A stretch of DNA of 64,000 nucleotides, taken from positions 184,219 to 248,218 of the forward strand of contig JAQBRS010000003.1 of assembly GCA_028286395.1 (NCBI GenBank), written 5' to 3'. Source of the DNA: Candidatus Saccharimonadota bacterium (GTDB lineage: Bacteria; Patescibacteriota; Saccharimonadia; Saccharimonadales; Saccharimonadaceae). Shown piece by piece: positions 7,122-16,259 of the stretch. The notes below the pieces were generated by a model. The model saw nothing but the letters and a program-made list of their open reading frames with translations. It was not told where the DNA came from and did no database searches. The translations under genes and the position numbers were made by a program. The stretch's first letter is position 1. Each line of letters begins with the position of its first letter.

Positions 7122-7661
7122 ATGGGCGATGTACACGAACGAGTTGCCGAAAGGCTACGCTCCAAAGCGCAAGAGGACAAGCTCCTGATCGAGACCTTCA
7201 TTCAGGTCGAGATCTTGGACGCCGCCCACACGCTCGCCGAGGCACTGACCAAGGCAGAACCAGTCGATACGGAGGTCATCCAGTTCTTGAAGCCGGATAG
7301 CCAGCGTCACTTCTGGAAAGAGGCGTTCGGCAAGAGCTCTTCCACCGAACCGCGACTTCGCTGGCTCTGTGTCAGTGACGCTGCGTTCGATAGCGTCCGT
7401 GGCAACAGGCGCGCCTTCGCTCACACCGTCGCCCTTCTGGAAGGCGGAGTGATCGAGGATCACAGCCTCGGCTACACATCGCTCTATGGTGACGGACAGT
7501 TGTCAAAGCCCTCATCGGGTGACGACATCGTCACAGTCTACACCGCTCTGGGAATGCTCAACAAGAGGTACCACCTACGCGAGACCAGGAATCTGTTCAA
7601 AAAGATCCCCGGTCCCGTCATGGACGTCCTCAAGTCGGGTAACTATCCTCCCTCCAACTAG
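7122..7661 (+). CDS. unknown protein, 179 aa, GC-rich monocistron
   Basis: Soluble protein with a helical, charged N-terminal half (ERVAERLRSKAQEDKLLIETFIQ) and a second half containing FAHTVALLEGGVIEDHSLGY. No recognised domain. It has a consensus promoter, a leader of about 60 nt with a short 5' hairpin, and a strong terminator right after the stop. Base composition is clearly richer in G and C than flanking dprA and topA. It belongs with the other dispersed GC-rich single-gene units of this window. Confidence 0.72.
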   Translation: MGDVHERVAERLRSKAQEDKLLIETFIQVEILDAAHTLAEALTKAEPVDTEVIQFLKPDSQRHFWKEAFGKSSSTEPRLRWLCVSDAAFDSVRGNRRAFAHTVALLEGGVIEDHSLGYTSLYGDGQLSKPSSGDDIVTVYTALGMLNKRYHLRETRNLFKKIPGPVMDVLKSGNYPPSN

Positions 7662-7677
7662 ACGCCATGCGAAAGCA

Positions 7678-7712
7678 CGCCGGCCATTCCTCTTCGGAGG
7701 GATGAGCCGGCG
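7678..7712 (+). terminator. terminator of the 179-aa gene
   Basis: CGCCGGC ... GCCGGCG outer stem with an inner CCTC/GAGG stem around TTCG; followed by CTTTTC. Confidence 0.88.
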
Positions 7713-7810
7713 CTTTTCATTTCTGGCCATTTACAAAGCAAGCGAAGTTGTGTAAAGTCGAGCCTTGTGCTTAGCTGGTTAGGTTACCACGAGCAGAATG
7801 AAAGAGATAC

Positions 7811-10189
7811 ATGGCAAAAAACTTAGTAATTGTAGAGTCCCCGGCAAAAGCCAAAACCATCGAGAAATACCTCGGTAGTGACTTTCAAGTACTCTCAAGT
7901 ATTGGCCACATTCGCTCGATTGCCAAGAAGACTAAAACTGGCACTCCTCCTATTGATGTACAGAACGATTTCGCAACTACGTACGAAATTGACCCAGACA
8001 AGAAAAAGACAATTACAGAACTGAAGAAAGCGACAAAAGCCGCTGAACAAGTCTGGCTTGCAACCGATGAAGACCGCGAAGGGGAAGCCATTGCCTGGCA
8101 TCTTTGTGAAGTCCTTGGCCTTGATCCTCTCACCACCAAACGAATCGTTTTCCACGAAATTACGAAAACTGCTATCGAAGCGGCCGTGAAAGAACCTCGT
8201 AATGTCGATATGCAACTCGTTCAAGCTCAACAAGCTCGTCAAATCTTGGACCGCCTTGTTGGTTTTGAACTATCTCCTGTCGTCTGGCAAAAAGTCCCTG
8301 GCGGTAAATCTGCAGGACGTGTCCAATCACCAGCAGTTCGCCTATTAGTAGAACGCGAACGTGAGATTCAAAAGTTCGAAGGTTCTTTCCAATTTAAGGT
8401 CACCGCTGAATTTATGCACGACGGCCAATTAGTGAAAGCCGAACTTCCTGATCGTTTCGACTCAGAAGAGGCTGCTCAGAACTTCCTCCAATCTTTGAAA
8501 GATGCGACATTCACCGTCAGTGATGTCACCAAGAGTCCTGGTACCCGAAACCCGGGTGCGCCATTCACGACCAGCACTCTGCAACAAGAAGCTAACTCAA
8601 AACTCGGCTACGGTGCCCGTGCAACGATGTCATCAGCACAAAAACTCTACCAAGAAGGTAAGATTACCTACATGCGTACCGACTCAGTTAATCTGAGCGG
8701 CCAAGCAATCGCTGCAGCCAAAGACTACATCACCAGCCAGTATGGTCCTGAATACTCAACCGTCCGTCAGTTCAAGACAAAGAACGCCAGTGCGCAAGAA
8801 GCCCACGAAGCGATCCGTCCAACCGACATGTCGGCGGTGAAGGGGAGTAGCAACGAATACGACCAAAAGATCTATGACCTTATCCGTAACCGCGCGCTTG
8901 CCAGTCAAATGTCACCAGCGAAACTGGAAAAGACAACCGTCACTATCACAATCAGCACTGCTAAAGAAATCTTTGAAGCAAAGGGTGAAGTCATCATCTT
9001 CGCCGGATTTCTTAAAGTCTATGGCGCTGGCAAAAAAGATCCTGACATTCTGCCCGCAATGACAACAGGCGACAACTTAGCGCTTGAATCTGCGCTTGCA
9101 AAACAAACCTTTGCACGCCCGCCAGCTCGTTACACCGAAGGTTCTTTGGTCAAGAAACTAGAAGAACTCGGCATTGGCCGTCCTTCAACCTACGCAACAA
9201 TCATTAACACCATCCAAGCCCGCGATTACGTCGTGAAGGGTGAGGGCGAAGGCGAAGAACGTGACGTGATTACCTTTACGGTCACGCCAAAACAAGACGC
9301 CACACGCGAAGTTATTAAAGAAAAGACTGGCTCCGACAAGGGCAAGTTAGTCCCAACTGGCGTGGGCGAAATGATCAGCGACTTCTTGACTGACCACTTC
9401 GAGCAAGTCGTCGACTACGGCTTTACTGCTAACGTCGAAGATGAATTCGACAAGATCGCAGCGGGCGCCTTGGCTCGTAACGTCATGCTCGAGAAATTCT
9501 ACACGCCATTCCATAAACTCGTAGAAGGATCTGGCAGTATCGACCGATCCGCGGTTGCTCAAGCAACTCAAATTGGTATCGACCCTAAATCCGGCAAGCC
9601 AATCTCAGCTCGTTTTGGTCGCTTCGGCCCAATGCTTCAGCTCGGTGATCCTGAAAATAAGGAAGAGAAGTTGCAATTTGCCCCTATGCCAGCAGGCGCT
9701 CGTATCGAAACTGTCACGCTTGAACAAGCGTTGATCGCATTCCAGTTGCCGCGTGTCGTTGGAACGACGGATGATGGTAAAGAGATCAAAGCTAACATCG
9801 GTCGCTTCGGTCCGTATATCCAAATCGACAAGCTTTTCGTCAGCATTAAACCGCTCGATCCACACGATATTACCTTGAAAGAAGCGCTCGATCTGTATGT
9901 CGCTAAACTTAAATCTGAAGCAGAAAAGAACATCACCGACTTCGGTGACGGTATTAAAGTCCTAAACGGTCGCTATGGTCCATACATCACCGACGGCAAG
10001 AAGAACGCCAAGATTCCAAAGGACCAAAAGCCTGAAGAAATTACGCACGACCAAGCCAAGCAAATGATCGCCGATGCTCCCGCAGCGGGGAAGGGGCGTT
10101 TCGCCCGCAGAGGTACAACAACCGCTACGAAGAAGCCTGCAGCTAAAAAAGTTACTGCCAAGCGCAAACCGGCCACAAAGAAGAAATAG
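7811..10189 (+). CDS. topA: DNA topoisomerase I
   Basis: Type IA topoisomerase relaxing negative supercoils. The Toprim domain starts at the N-terminus (NLVIVESPAKAKTIEKYL), with the metal site D86-x-D88-x-E90 in ATDEDREGEAIAWHL. The active tyrosine is Y287 in GKITYMRTDS. The C-terminal part carries three TOPRIM_C repeats (FGRFGPMLQ, IGRFGPYIQ, NGRYGPYIT) instead of the zinc fingers of E. coli TopA, and ends in a Lys/Ala-rich tail (AAKKVTAKRKPATKKK) that probably binds DNA. 792 aa. Codon use is housekeeping-like. Confidence 0.97.
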   Translation: MAKNLVIVESPAKAKTIEKYLGSDFQVLSSIGHIRSIAKKTKTGTPPIDVQNDFATTYEIDPDKKKTITELKKATKAAEQVWLATDEDREGEAIAWHLCEVLGLDPLTTKRIVFHEITKTAIEAAVKEPRNVDMQLVQAQQARQILDRLVGFELSPVVWQKVPGGKSAGRVQSPAVRLLVEREREIQKFEGSFQFKVTAEFMHDGQLVKAELPDRFDSEEAAQNFLQSLKDATFTVSDVTKSPGTRNPGAPFTTSTLQQEANSKLGYGARATMSSAQKLYQEGKITYMRTDSVNLSGQAIAAAKDYITSQYGPEYSTVRQFKTKNASAQEAHEAIRPTDMSAVKGSSNEYDQKIYDLIRNRALASQMSPAKLEKTTVTITISTAKEIFEAKGEVIIFAGFLKVYGAGKKDPDILPAMTTGDNLALESALAKQTFARPPARYTEGSLVKKLEELGIGRPSTYATIINTIQARDYVVKGEGEGEERDVITFTVTPKQDATREVIKEKTGSDKGKLVPTGVGEMISDFLTDHFEQVVDYGFTANVEDEFDKIAAGALARNVMLEKFYTPFHKLVEGSGSIDRSAVAQATQIGIDPKSGKPISARFGRFGPMLQLGDPENKEEKLQFAPMPAGARIETVTLEQALIAFQLPRVVGTTDDGKEIKANIGRFGPYIQIDKLFVSIKPLDPHDITLKEALDLYVAKLKSEAEKNITDFGDGIKVLNGRYGPYITDGKKNAKIPKDQKPEEITHDQAKQMIADAPAAGKGRFARRGTTTATKKPAAKKVTAKRKPATKKK

Positions 10190-10205
10190 CTTCTTAAAGA
10201 TCTTA

Positions 10206-10234
10206 TTGACATCTTTTTAGTGATCTGGTGTAAT
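10206..10234 (+). promoter_or_regulatory. promoter of the 180-aa unknown gene
   Basis: TTGACA (10206-10211), 17 bp, TGTAAT (10229-10234). The leader contains GTTC/GAAC and ATGCAC/GTGCAT hairpins, the latter around 10257-10274, and GAAGGG as ribosome site. Confidence 0.75.
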
Positions 10235-10299
10235 ACACAGGTTCAACACCGAACAAATGCACTGAAAAGTGCATCCCCCGCATAGAAGGGCTTCACCCC

Positions 10300-10842
10300 A
10301 TGTTGACTGCAGAACTCTACTCCTCCTCAGAACTCGACTCGTCGACCCTCGACGGCATCAAGATCTGCTGCGAGGAGATGATCCCCGCGATCTTCAGCAC
10401 CAAGAAGCACCCGTGGTCCTCTGAGGACGTCTCCTTCGCGGAAGCAGCGATCTTCGAACCCGACGCCAGCGACGGCGAAACGGACGAAGACCTCACTCCC
10501 GCGATCCGTCTCGTCGTCACCGCCCCGTACAGCAAGACGCTGTACAAGAAGCCTGACGAACGCGCCGCTCAGATGATCGCCGCTTTGGAGGAGGTCCTGT
10601 CGAAGGGCACCTACCGGATCTGGGTCCAGCTTCGGCTCGTCGTCAATGTCGGCCTCGCGGTCAACATCGTCAGCGACATCCCGGACATCACCAAGGACCC
10701 AGTGCTCCGTGCAGCACTCGACGTCACGCAGGAACGCATCTGCTTCGACGACGAGATCGTTACCGACCCCGCCATCCGCCAGTCGATGCTGAGCGTTGCG
10801 GAAGTACTCGTCGGCGACAGTGAACTGGTCGGGGCGTCGTAA
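10300..10842 (+). CDS. unknown acidic protein, 180 aa, GC-rich monocistron
   Basis: Soluble and strongly acidic (SDGETDEDL near residue 57). A central alpha/beta-looking stretch (TYRIWVQLRLVVNVGLAVNIVSDIPD) is the best-ordered part. No family recognised. Promoter, hairpin leader and a long terminator define a single-gene unit. Codons are strongly biased to C/G third positions, in contrast with topA just upstream. An antisense frame of about 186 codons covers the same DNA but runs against both promoter and terminator. Confidence 0.72.
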   Translation: MLTAELYSSSELDSSTLDGIKICCEEMIPAIFSTKKHPWSSEDVSFAEAAIFEPDASDGETDEDLTPAIRLVVTAPYSKTLYKKPDERAAQMIAALEEVLSKGTYRIWVQLRLVVNVGLAVNIVSDIPDITKDPVLRAALDVTQERICFDDEIVTDPAIRQSMLSVAEVLVGDSELVGAS

Positions 10843-10872
10843 CAGACGCCGAAGACCGCCCTCTGCGGGAAG

Positions 10873-10915
10873 ACCCGCGCCGTTCAAGGATTCGTTTCCT
10901 TCGAATGGCGCGGGT
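10873..10915 (+). terminator. terminator of the 180-aa gene
   Basis: ACCCGCGCC-TTCAAGGA pairs with TTCCTT-GAA-GGCGCGGGT, followed by TTTT. Very stable. Confidence 0.93.
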
Positions 10916-10950
10916 TTTCGCTTTCTTTAGACATTCCATGGAGGCATAGA

Positions 10951-10979
10951 TTGCTCTTTTATCATATTTATGCTATAAT
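10951..10979 (+). promoter_or_regulatory. promoter of the 99-aa unknown gene
   Basis: TTGCTC (10951-10956), 17 bp, TATAAT (10974-10979). Confidence 0.7.
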
Positions 10980-11045
10980 ATAGGTAGTTCCCTTGAACAC
11001 TGCACATGCTGCAAGCACACCACAATTTAGAGAGAGGAGGCGACG

Positions 11046-11345
11046 GTGCAAACCAACGCCCAGCCAGTCGTACTCATCGCCGATGACCCAGCCTTCATCG
11101 ACAGTCATCGTGAAGGGGAGGCGTTCAGCGTTGTCTCATCACCAGATAGCAAAGGAGTTCTCTTCGTCTATCCACCACAAAGTGGACTACGAGGAGCACG
11201 CCCCCGCATCCAGTTATGGCATGTCGTCGACACCAAGCCGCAACGTCGAAGCTGGAGAGAGCGTAAGGCGCACCAGGCCTACGGTACCAGTGGTATCGAC
11301 GCCTTCGGGCTTCGATACGCACTCAACCTCGACACCGATCTCTAG
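11046..11345 (+). CDS. unknown protein, 99 aa, GC-rich monocistron
   Basis: Starts at GTG 11046 because a very strong Shine-Dalgarno site (AGAGAGGAGG, 11031-11040) sits just upstream. A longer overlapping frame from 10993 has no ribosome site and runs through the terminator, so it was not chosen. The product begins QTNAQPVVLIADDPAFID and has a basic middle (KPQRRSWRERKAHQ). No domain recognised. Same promoter-leader-gene-terminator plan as the other GC-rich units. Confidence 0.6.
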   Translation: MQTNAQPVVLIADDPAFIDSHREGEAFSVVSSPDSKGVLFVYPPQSGLRGARPRIQLWHVVDTKPQRRSWRERKAHQAYGTSGIDAFGLRYALNLDTDL

Positions 11346-11364
11346 ACCCCTGGAGCAGGGAATT

Positions 11365-11419
11365 GAGCCCGCATCCGTCCGCGACAACCTAAAGGAACTC
11401 GCGTCGACGATGCGGGCTC
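11365..11419 (+). terminator. terminator of the 99-aa gene
   Basis: GAGCCCGCATC-GTC-GCG pairs with CGC-GAC-GATGCGGGCTC, followed by TTTT. Confidence 0.9.
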
Positions 11420-11449
11420 TTTTAGTTCTGCTCATGGTAAGCTAGAGCT

Positions 11450-12241
11450 ATGAATAAGCGGTGGGTGCATGCTCAAAAATCAGGATTTACTGTTGTCGAA
11501 CTGATCATCGTGATCGCGGTCATCGCGATTCTCGCAACCCTCGGCATCGTTTCGTACAGCACTGTGCAACGATCCGCCGCTGACAAAACTGCCCAAAGCG
11601 ACCTGACACTCGCAACCGGTGAGATGGAGCGAAGCCTGCAACAAAGTGGTGGCTCAACCTATCCCACATCGCTCCCGACCAGCATCAATGCATCGCCCAA
11701 CATCGCCTTGACCCTTAAGAAATCAGGCACGATTAATCATTACAGCAATGTGACTGCAGTGCAAAATGGTGTCTTATTAGCCCAGATTTGTCAGGACCTT
11801 GTCAACGAAGGTGAAGGCAAAGGAGTCAACCAGGGTGGCGTCACCAAGGCATTTATTACCAGTTGCGGCAACTGGAATAGTAACAGTATGCAAATCACTG
11901 GCTGGGACTCGAAAGTCTACACTACGCCTGTCTCCGACACGACCCTTCTGGCCTATGCCGATACTTTTACTACCAGCGACACCTACAATAAAATTCAAGA
12001 GACAGTCGTGAAGAACTTTTACCACCAGTTAGTCGAGCGATTAGTGTTACAAGGTGGCTTTTTCCCCGTCACATCATTCTGGGATAGCTGGGCAACCCCG
12101 ACAAATGGGGGAGTCATGCAACAGCCGCTTGGGAACCCAATTCCTCAGCCGTATTACTGTATTGAGGCCACCCATACTAATTACGGCGACCTTTTGTGGC
12201 ATATAACAGAGGATCTGAAGATTAAACCGTACAGTTGTTAG
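11450..12241 (+). CDS. type IV prepilin-like protein, 263 aa
   Basis: An N-terminal prepilin signal is plain: a short basic leader (NKRWVHAQKSG), then FTVVELIIVIAVIAILAT with the conserved Glu at +5 and a hydrophobic helix, so prepilin peptidase should cut after the Gly. The remaining 220 or so residues are Ser/Thr-rich with two Cys-containing regions (CQDL...SCGNW; YYCIEAT...PYSC) that could form disulfides. It is larger than a classical major pilin and may be a minor pilin or pseudopilin. Saccharibacteria use type IV pili for host contact, motility and DNA uptake (established for the phylum). A TAAGCT -10-like hexamer ends 6 bp before the ATG. Confidence 0.85.
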   Translation: MNKRWVHAQKSGFTVVELIIVIAVIAILATLGIVSYSTVQRSAADKTAQSDLTLATGEMERSLQQSGGSTYPTSLPTSINASPNIALTLKKSGTINHYSNVTAVQNGVLLAQICQDLVNEGEGKGVNQGGVTKAFITSCGNWNSNSMQITGWDSKVYTTPVSDTTLLAYADTFTTSDTYNKIQETVVKNFYHQLVERLVLQGGFFPVTSFWDSWATPTNGGVMQQPLGNPIPQPYYCIEATHTNYGDLLWHITEDLKIKPYSC

Positions 12242-12272
12242 TATGCCAACCGCTAGCACCAATACCATATAT

Positions 12273-12281
12273 TGTGGATAA
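12273..12281 (-). promoter_or_regulatory. consensus DnaA 9-mer
   Basis: TGTGGATAA on the plus strand (TTATCCACA on the minus strand), in the intergenic space after the pilin gene. Single site; function unproven. Confidence 0.3.
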
Positions 12282-12351
12282 CTAAAGTCTGAGAACACTA
12301 TTTACAGCGGGTGTCTACTTCATGCTATAATAAATTAACCATACAAAATGT

Positions 12352-12380
12352 TTGACATAAATTACATAATCTTGTATAAT
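12352..12380 (+). promoter_or_regulatory. consensus promoter of the sigma4/HARE gene
   Basis: TTGACA (12352-12357), 17 bp, TATAAT (12375-12380). Leader of about 54 nt. A further TATAAT occurs about 45 bp upstream. Confidence 0.85.
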
Positions 12381-12440
12381 GATAAGCATATTTGGATAGC
12401 AAATTAACCCCCTGAGGTGGCGCAGGATGAAAGACAATAT

Positions 12441-13493
12441 ATGAGCGACGCGACTGACCAAAAACAGCCAACTATCGACCTGAAATCAGGTGTGAGTGAC
12501 GTTTTAGCACTTATCGACCAAGAACGTGAGCGTGAAATTATTACACGTCGTTTTGGGCTTTATGACCGTCGCGAAACACTCGAACAGATCGGTGAGCTGC
12601 TTGGCATCACTCGTGAGCGTGTTCGTCAGCTTGAAAAAGCGATTCTTATTCGTCTAAAAATTGCCGCAGAAGAAGGGAAGACCGAAGTCGTTACCACTCT
12701 TGAAAAGACATTCATTCGCACGCTCAGTGAAATGGGGCGCGTTGCTCGTGTCCAAGATCTTGCTGACAAGATCTACGGTCGCGCAACCAACATCCAGGAA
12801 CGTGCTCACGTTGCATTCATCGCGACGCTTGCACCCGGCCTCACTGTCATCGACGAAAACGACAATTACTTCCACGCTGTGGGAATCGCAGAATACGGTG
12901 ATGAAAAGAAAATCCGTAGCGAAGTCGACGACATCGTTCGTGTTATCAAAGAGAACAAAGAACCTATGTCTCTGGACCAACTCCATGACAAGCTCAACTA
13001 CGAGCACCCTAGCCACGTATCTGCACTTGCCAGCATCAGCAAGCAACTTGCACACCTTCGTGACAGCTGGGGACTTACCAAGTGGCCAACCGTGAACCCA
13101 AAGAACATCCGTGACAAGATCTACGTGATCCTCGCCGACAACAAAAAGCCACTTCACTTTTCAGAAATTGCAAAGAGCATTAAAGACTCAAGCTTCAAAC
13201 GAAAAGACGTCACCACGCAAGCAATTCACAACGAACTTATTAAAGACAAGCGCTTCGTCCTTATCGGTCGTGGCATCTACGCCCTCGATAACTGGGGGTA
13301 CAGCAAGGGAACTGTTTCTGACATTATCGCTCAAGTCCTTCGTGACTCAAGCGAGCCGCTTCACCGCGACGAAATCGTCAAACGCGTGCTCAAAAGCCGC
13401 CAAGTGAAGGAAACAACTATCCTTCTTAACTTGCAAAGCAAACCACAGTTCAAGCGAGTCGCAAAAGCGACCTACACACTCGAACAAAAGTAA
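12441..13493 (+). CDS. sigma-70 region 4-like protein fused to HARE-HTH repeats
   Basis: Residues about 20-70 are a good sigma-70 region 4.2 (EREREIITRRFGLYDRRETL, then EQIGELLGITRERVRQLEKA), the part that contacts the -35 element and the beta flap. No regions 1-3 are present, so it is not a complete sigma factor. The rest (about residues 90-350) looks like repeated winged-helix units, including HARE-HTH-like segments (EPMSLDQLHDKL, KPLHFSEIAKSI, EPLHRDEIVKRVL), as in RNA polymerase delta. It probably acts on polymerase or promoters (inference). I start at ATG 12441; an in-frame GTG at 12417 has no ribosome site. It has one of the best promoters in the window. Confidence 0.8.
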   Translation: MSDATDQKQPTIDLKSGVSDVLALIDQEREREIITRRFGLYDRRETLEQIGELLGITRERVRQLEKAILIRLKIAAEEGKTEVVTTLEKTFIRTLSEMGRVARVQDLADKIYGRATNIQERAHVAFIATLAPGLTVIDENDNYFHAVGIAEYGDEKKIRSEVDDIVRVIKENKEPMSLDQLHDKLNYEHPSHVSALASISKQLAHLRDSWGLTKWPTVNPKNIRDKIYVILADNKKPLHFSEIAKSIKDSSFKRKDVTTQAIHNELIKDKRFVLIGRGIYALDNWGYSKGTVSDIIAQVLRDSSEPLHRDEIVKRVLKSRQVKETTILLNLQSKPQFKRVAKATYTLEQK

Positions 13494-13562
13494 TCTTTTG
13501 TCGTCACGCGACGAGAGGTCGTTGCCTTATCTTTAAAGAGGTGAGAGAATAACATAGACAGT

Positions 13563-16202
13563 ATGAGTATCATCGGAATCATTATTAACTTTTTCTTGCA
13601 GGTATACGTTTGGCTACCGATCGTTTTAATCCTCGCATTCTTAACCTGGCGCAATTATAAACGTGCGGAAATCGTCGAAAAAGAAGTCGAAGCCGATCTC
13701 TTAATTCTTGAGATCCCAAAGACCAACGACAAGCAAGAACTTGCCGCCGAACAGCTGTTCGCCAGTCTGCACGGTATCCTTCGTGATCGAGCCGAACTAC
13801 GTGACAACGCTGGCGTCCAAGAACATGTCAGCCTCGAGGTTGCCTCGGTTAACGGTCAGATCCGTTTCTACACCTGGGTACCAAAGACGCTCCGTAGTTT
13901 CGTTGAAAGCCAAATCTACTCTCAATATCCAACTGTCCAAATTCGTGACGCTGAAGAAGATTACGTCGCCCACGAACGTGAGCACAGTGTCGTCTATACC
14001 GCCGAAATCGTCCTAACTGACAACCAAATGTTGCCAATCAAAACATTCCAAAACTTTGAAGTCGACCCTTTGGCAGGTATTACGGGAACGCTCGCGAAAC
14101 TCGAAACGGCTGGTGAAGAAGTCTGGATCCAAATCCTTGCAAAACCAATCGCCGATGACTGGCACAAAGGATCTGAAAAGTGGATCAAATCCGTCAAAGA
14201 AGGGAAGTCGGGTGGCTTTGGATTTGGAAAAGGCGGGGGAGCCTCTTTTCTGAGTGGCGTCTTTGAAGCCCTCTGGAAACCGCCTGAAGAAGCAACGAAA
14301 ACTGCCGTGCCAAAAGAATTATCTGACCGTGACAAAACCCGCATCGCCGAAGCGGAGAAGAAAGCGACGAAACTTGGCTACGAAGTCAAAATTCGCCTGG
14401 CATATCTTGGTGAAGACCAAGTAAATGCCCGTCAACGCATGCAAGCGCTGGTCGGAACATTCAAACAGTACAACTCAACCAACTTGAACGGGTTTAAGAT
14501 TTCAGGCGCCAGCTTTAAATCTGAAGATCTTATCAAGTATCGAAAACGCGCCTTTGGACGCGGCGGCTTTATTTTGAACATCGAAGAGCTCGCCTCGGTC
14601 TTCCACTTGCCACACACGAACGTTGAGACGCCAAACATCGTCTGGGCATCGTCAAAGACCGCAGAACCGCCTGCAAAGCTTCCTATCATCACAGGTGACC
14701 CTTCGATTGACGAGAACGTCAGCGCCTTTGGACTGACGAACTTCCGCGGGATTAACCATCAGTTCGGCATGTTGCGATCGGACCGTTCACGTCACGTCTA
14801 TATCATCGGGCAAACCGGTGCAGGTAAGTCGGGAACACTCGAACTCTTTGCACTTAGCGACATCTTCCACGGCCATGGCTATGCGATCATTGACCCGCAC
14901 GGTGACTTTGCCGTCGATAACATGCGTTTCATTCCCGGTAGTCGTATGGACGACGTCGTCTACTTTAACCCGGCCGATACTGCCTTCCCGCTAGGATTCA
15001 ACCCGTTAGAGGTCACTAACCCAAGTCAAAAGACGAACATTAGCTCCGAAGTCATCGGGGTCTTGAAACGTATGTTCGGTGAGTCATGGGGACCACGTCT
15101 GGAATACATTTTGCGTTACACAATCTTGGCTTTGCTAGACCGTCCGTCAACAACGATGCTCGATATCACTCGCATGCTGACGGACAAAAAGTTCCGTAAA
15201 GAGACGCTTGAGTACTCAACCGATACCGTCGTCTTACAATTCTGGAATGTTGAGTTCGCCAGCTGGAACGAAAAGTTCCAATCTGAGGCAATCGCCCCAG
15301 TCTTGAACAAAGTCGGTGCCTTCACGGCCAACCCAATCATCCGTAACATTATCGGCCAACCAAAATCGACCTTCAACATCCGTGAAATCATGGACGAAGG
15401 AAAGATCTTGATCGTCAACCTTTCAAAGGGGTTGATTGGCGAAGACAACGCCGCGATTCTCGGTGCATTCTTGGTCACCAAAATCCAACTTGCCGCCATG
15501 AGCCGAAGCGACATTCCAAACATCGAAGATCGTCGTCCGTTCTACTTATACGTGGACGAATTCCAGAACTTTGCGACCGATTCGTTTGCAACGATCCTCT
15601 CTGAAGCCCGTAAGTATGGACTAAACCTGACCGTTGCCAACCAATATATCTCACAGATGACAGATACTGTCCGCGATGCCGTCTTTGGTAACGTCGGAAC
15701 CATGATCTCATTCCGTGTTTCTGCTGACGATGCACCGATCTTATCAAAGCAGTTCGAACCGCAGTTTGAGCCACAGGATCTATTGCAGATGCACAACCGT
15801 CACTTCATCATCAATATGGTGATTGCAGGCGAGAAAGCACCAGCCTTTAGTGCCACCACGTTGACGCTTCCACCAGAACAGATTGATAACACCGGTCGGA
15901 TTATCGAGAATACTCGTCGTAATTACAGTCGTCCTCGCTCAGAGGTAGAAATCGAGATTTCAGAAGCGATCGCCGTGCAACAGCAAGGGGCGCAACAATC
16001 GAGGCCTCAGCCTCAAGCCAAAGCCCAAGAACGCATCTGGCCTGTCGATAGTGGGGCAGTGGCCGTTCAACAAGTGGTAAATCCTGCCTTTGGCTCCGCC
16101 CCAGCATCCGAAGAAGAAGCACCAAAACCGAAGCGAAAGCGAACCAGGACACGCAAGCGAAAAGCGCCAGCGACAGAAGAAAATACCCCTTCGGCGAGCT
16201 AA
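13563..16202 (+). CDS. membrane-anchored VirD4/TraG-like ATPase
   Basis: 879 residues. One N-terminal membrane helix (about 5-27) is followed by a long unrecognised region, then a RecA-like ATPase with Walker A GQTGAGKS (416-423), the hallmark IIDPHGDFA, and Walker B YLYVDEFQNF with D665/E666. The segment after it (SEARKYGLNLTVANQYISQM) is typical of TraG/VirD4 coupling proteins and DUF87 ATPases. The C-terminus is a basic low-complexity tail (KPKRKRTRTRKRKAPA). Such proteins pump DNA or protein through type IV secretion channels, but no other secretion genes are adjacent, so the substrate is unknown. Confidence 0.85.
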   Translation: MSIIGIIINFFLQVYVWLPIVLILAFLTWRNYKRAEIVEKEVEADLLILEIPKTNDKQELAAEQLFASLHGILRDRAELRDNAGVQEHVSLEVASVNGQIRFYTWVPKTLRSFVESQIYSQYPTVQIRDAEEDYVAHEREHSVVYTAEIVLTDNQMLPIKTFQNFEVDPLAGITGTLAKLETAGEEVWIQILAKPIADDWHKGSEKWIKSVKEGKSGGFGFGKGGGASFLSGVFEALWKPPEEATKTAVPKELSDRDKTRIAEAEKKATKLGYEVKIRLAYLGEDQVNARQRMQALVGTFKQYNSTNLNGFKISGASFKSEDLIKYRKRAFGRGGFILNIEELASVFHLPHTNVETPNIVWASSKTAEPPAKLPIITGDPSIDENVSAFGLTNFRGINHQFGMLRSDRSRHVYIIGQTGAGKSGTLELFALSDIFHGHGYAIIDPHGDFAVDNMRFIPGSRMDDVVYFNPADTAFPLGFNPLEVTNPSQKTNISSEVIGVLKRMFGESWGPRLEYILRYTILALLDRPSTTMLDITRMLTDKKFRKETLEYSTDTVVLQFWNVEFASWNEKFQSEAIAPVLNKVGAFTANPIIRNIIGQPKSTFNIREIMDEGKILIVNLSKGLIGEDNAAILGAFLVTKIQLAAMSRSDIPNIEDRRPFYLYVDEFQNFATDSFATILSEARKYGLNLTVANQYISQMTDTVRDAVFGNVGTMISFRVSADDAPILSKQFEPQFEPQDLLQMHNRHFIINMVIAGEKAPAFSATTLTLPPEQIDNTGRIIENTRRNYSRPRSEVEIEISEAIAVQQQGAQQSRPQPQAKAQERIWPVDSGAVAVQQVVNPAFGSAPASEEEAPKPKRKRTRTRKRKAPATEENTPSAS

Positions 16203-16259
16203 TGCATAAAGCATAAGCAGTGGCTTTTTAAAGGGCTACTATGCTAAGCTACCTCCACT

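Noticed and set aside
10327..10887. A 186-codon antisense frame over the 180-aa gene
   Set aside because: GC-rich DNA gives long open antisense frames; promoter, leader and terminator all support the plus strand.
10993..11445. A 150-codon plus-strand frame overlapping the 99-aa gene
   Set aside because: No ribosome site, runs through a strong terminator, and low-complexity Ser/Thr/Pro composition; the GTG start at 11046 has an excellent Shine-Dalgarno site instead.
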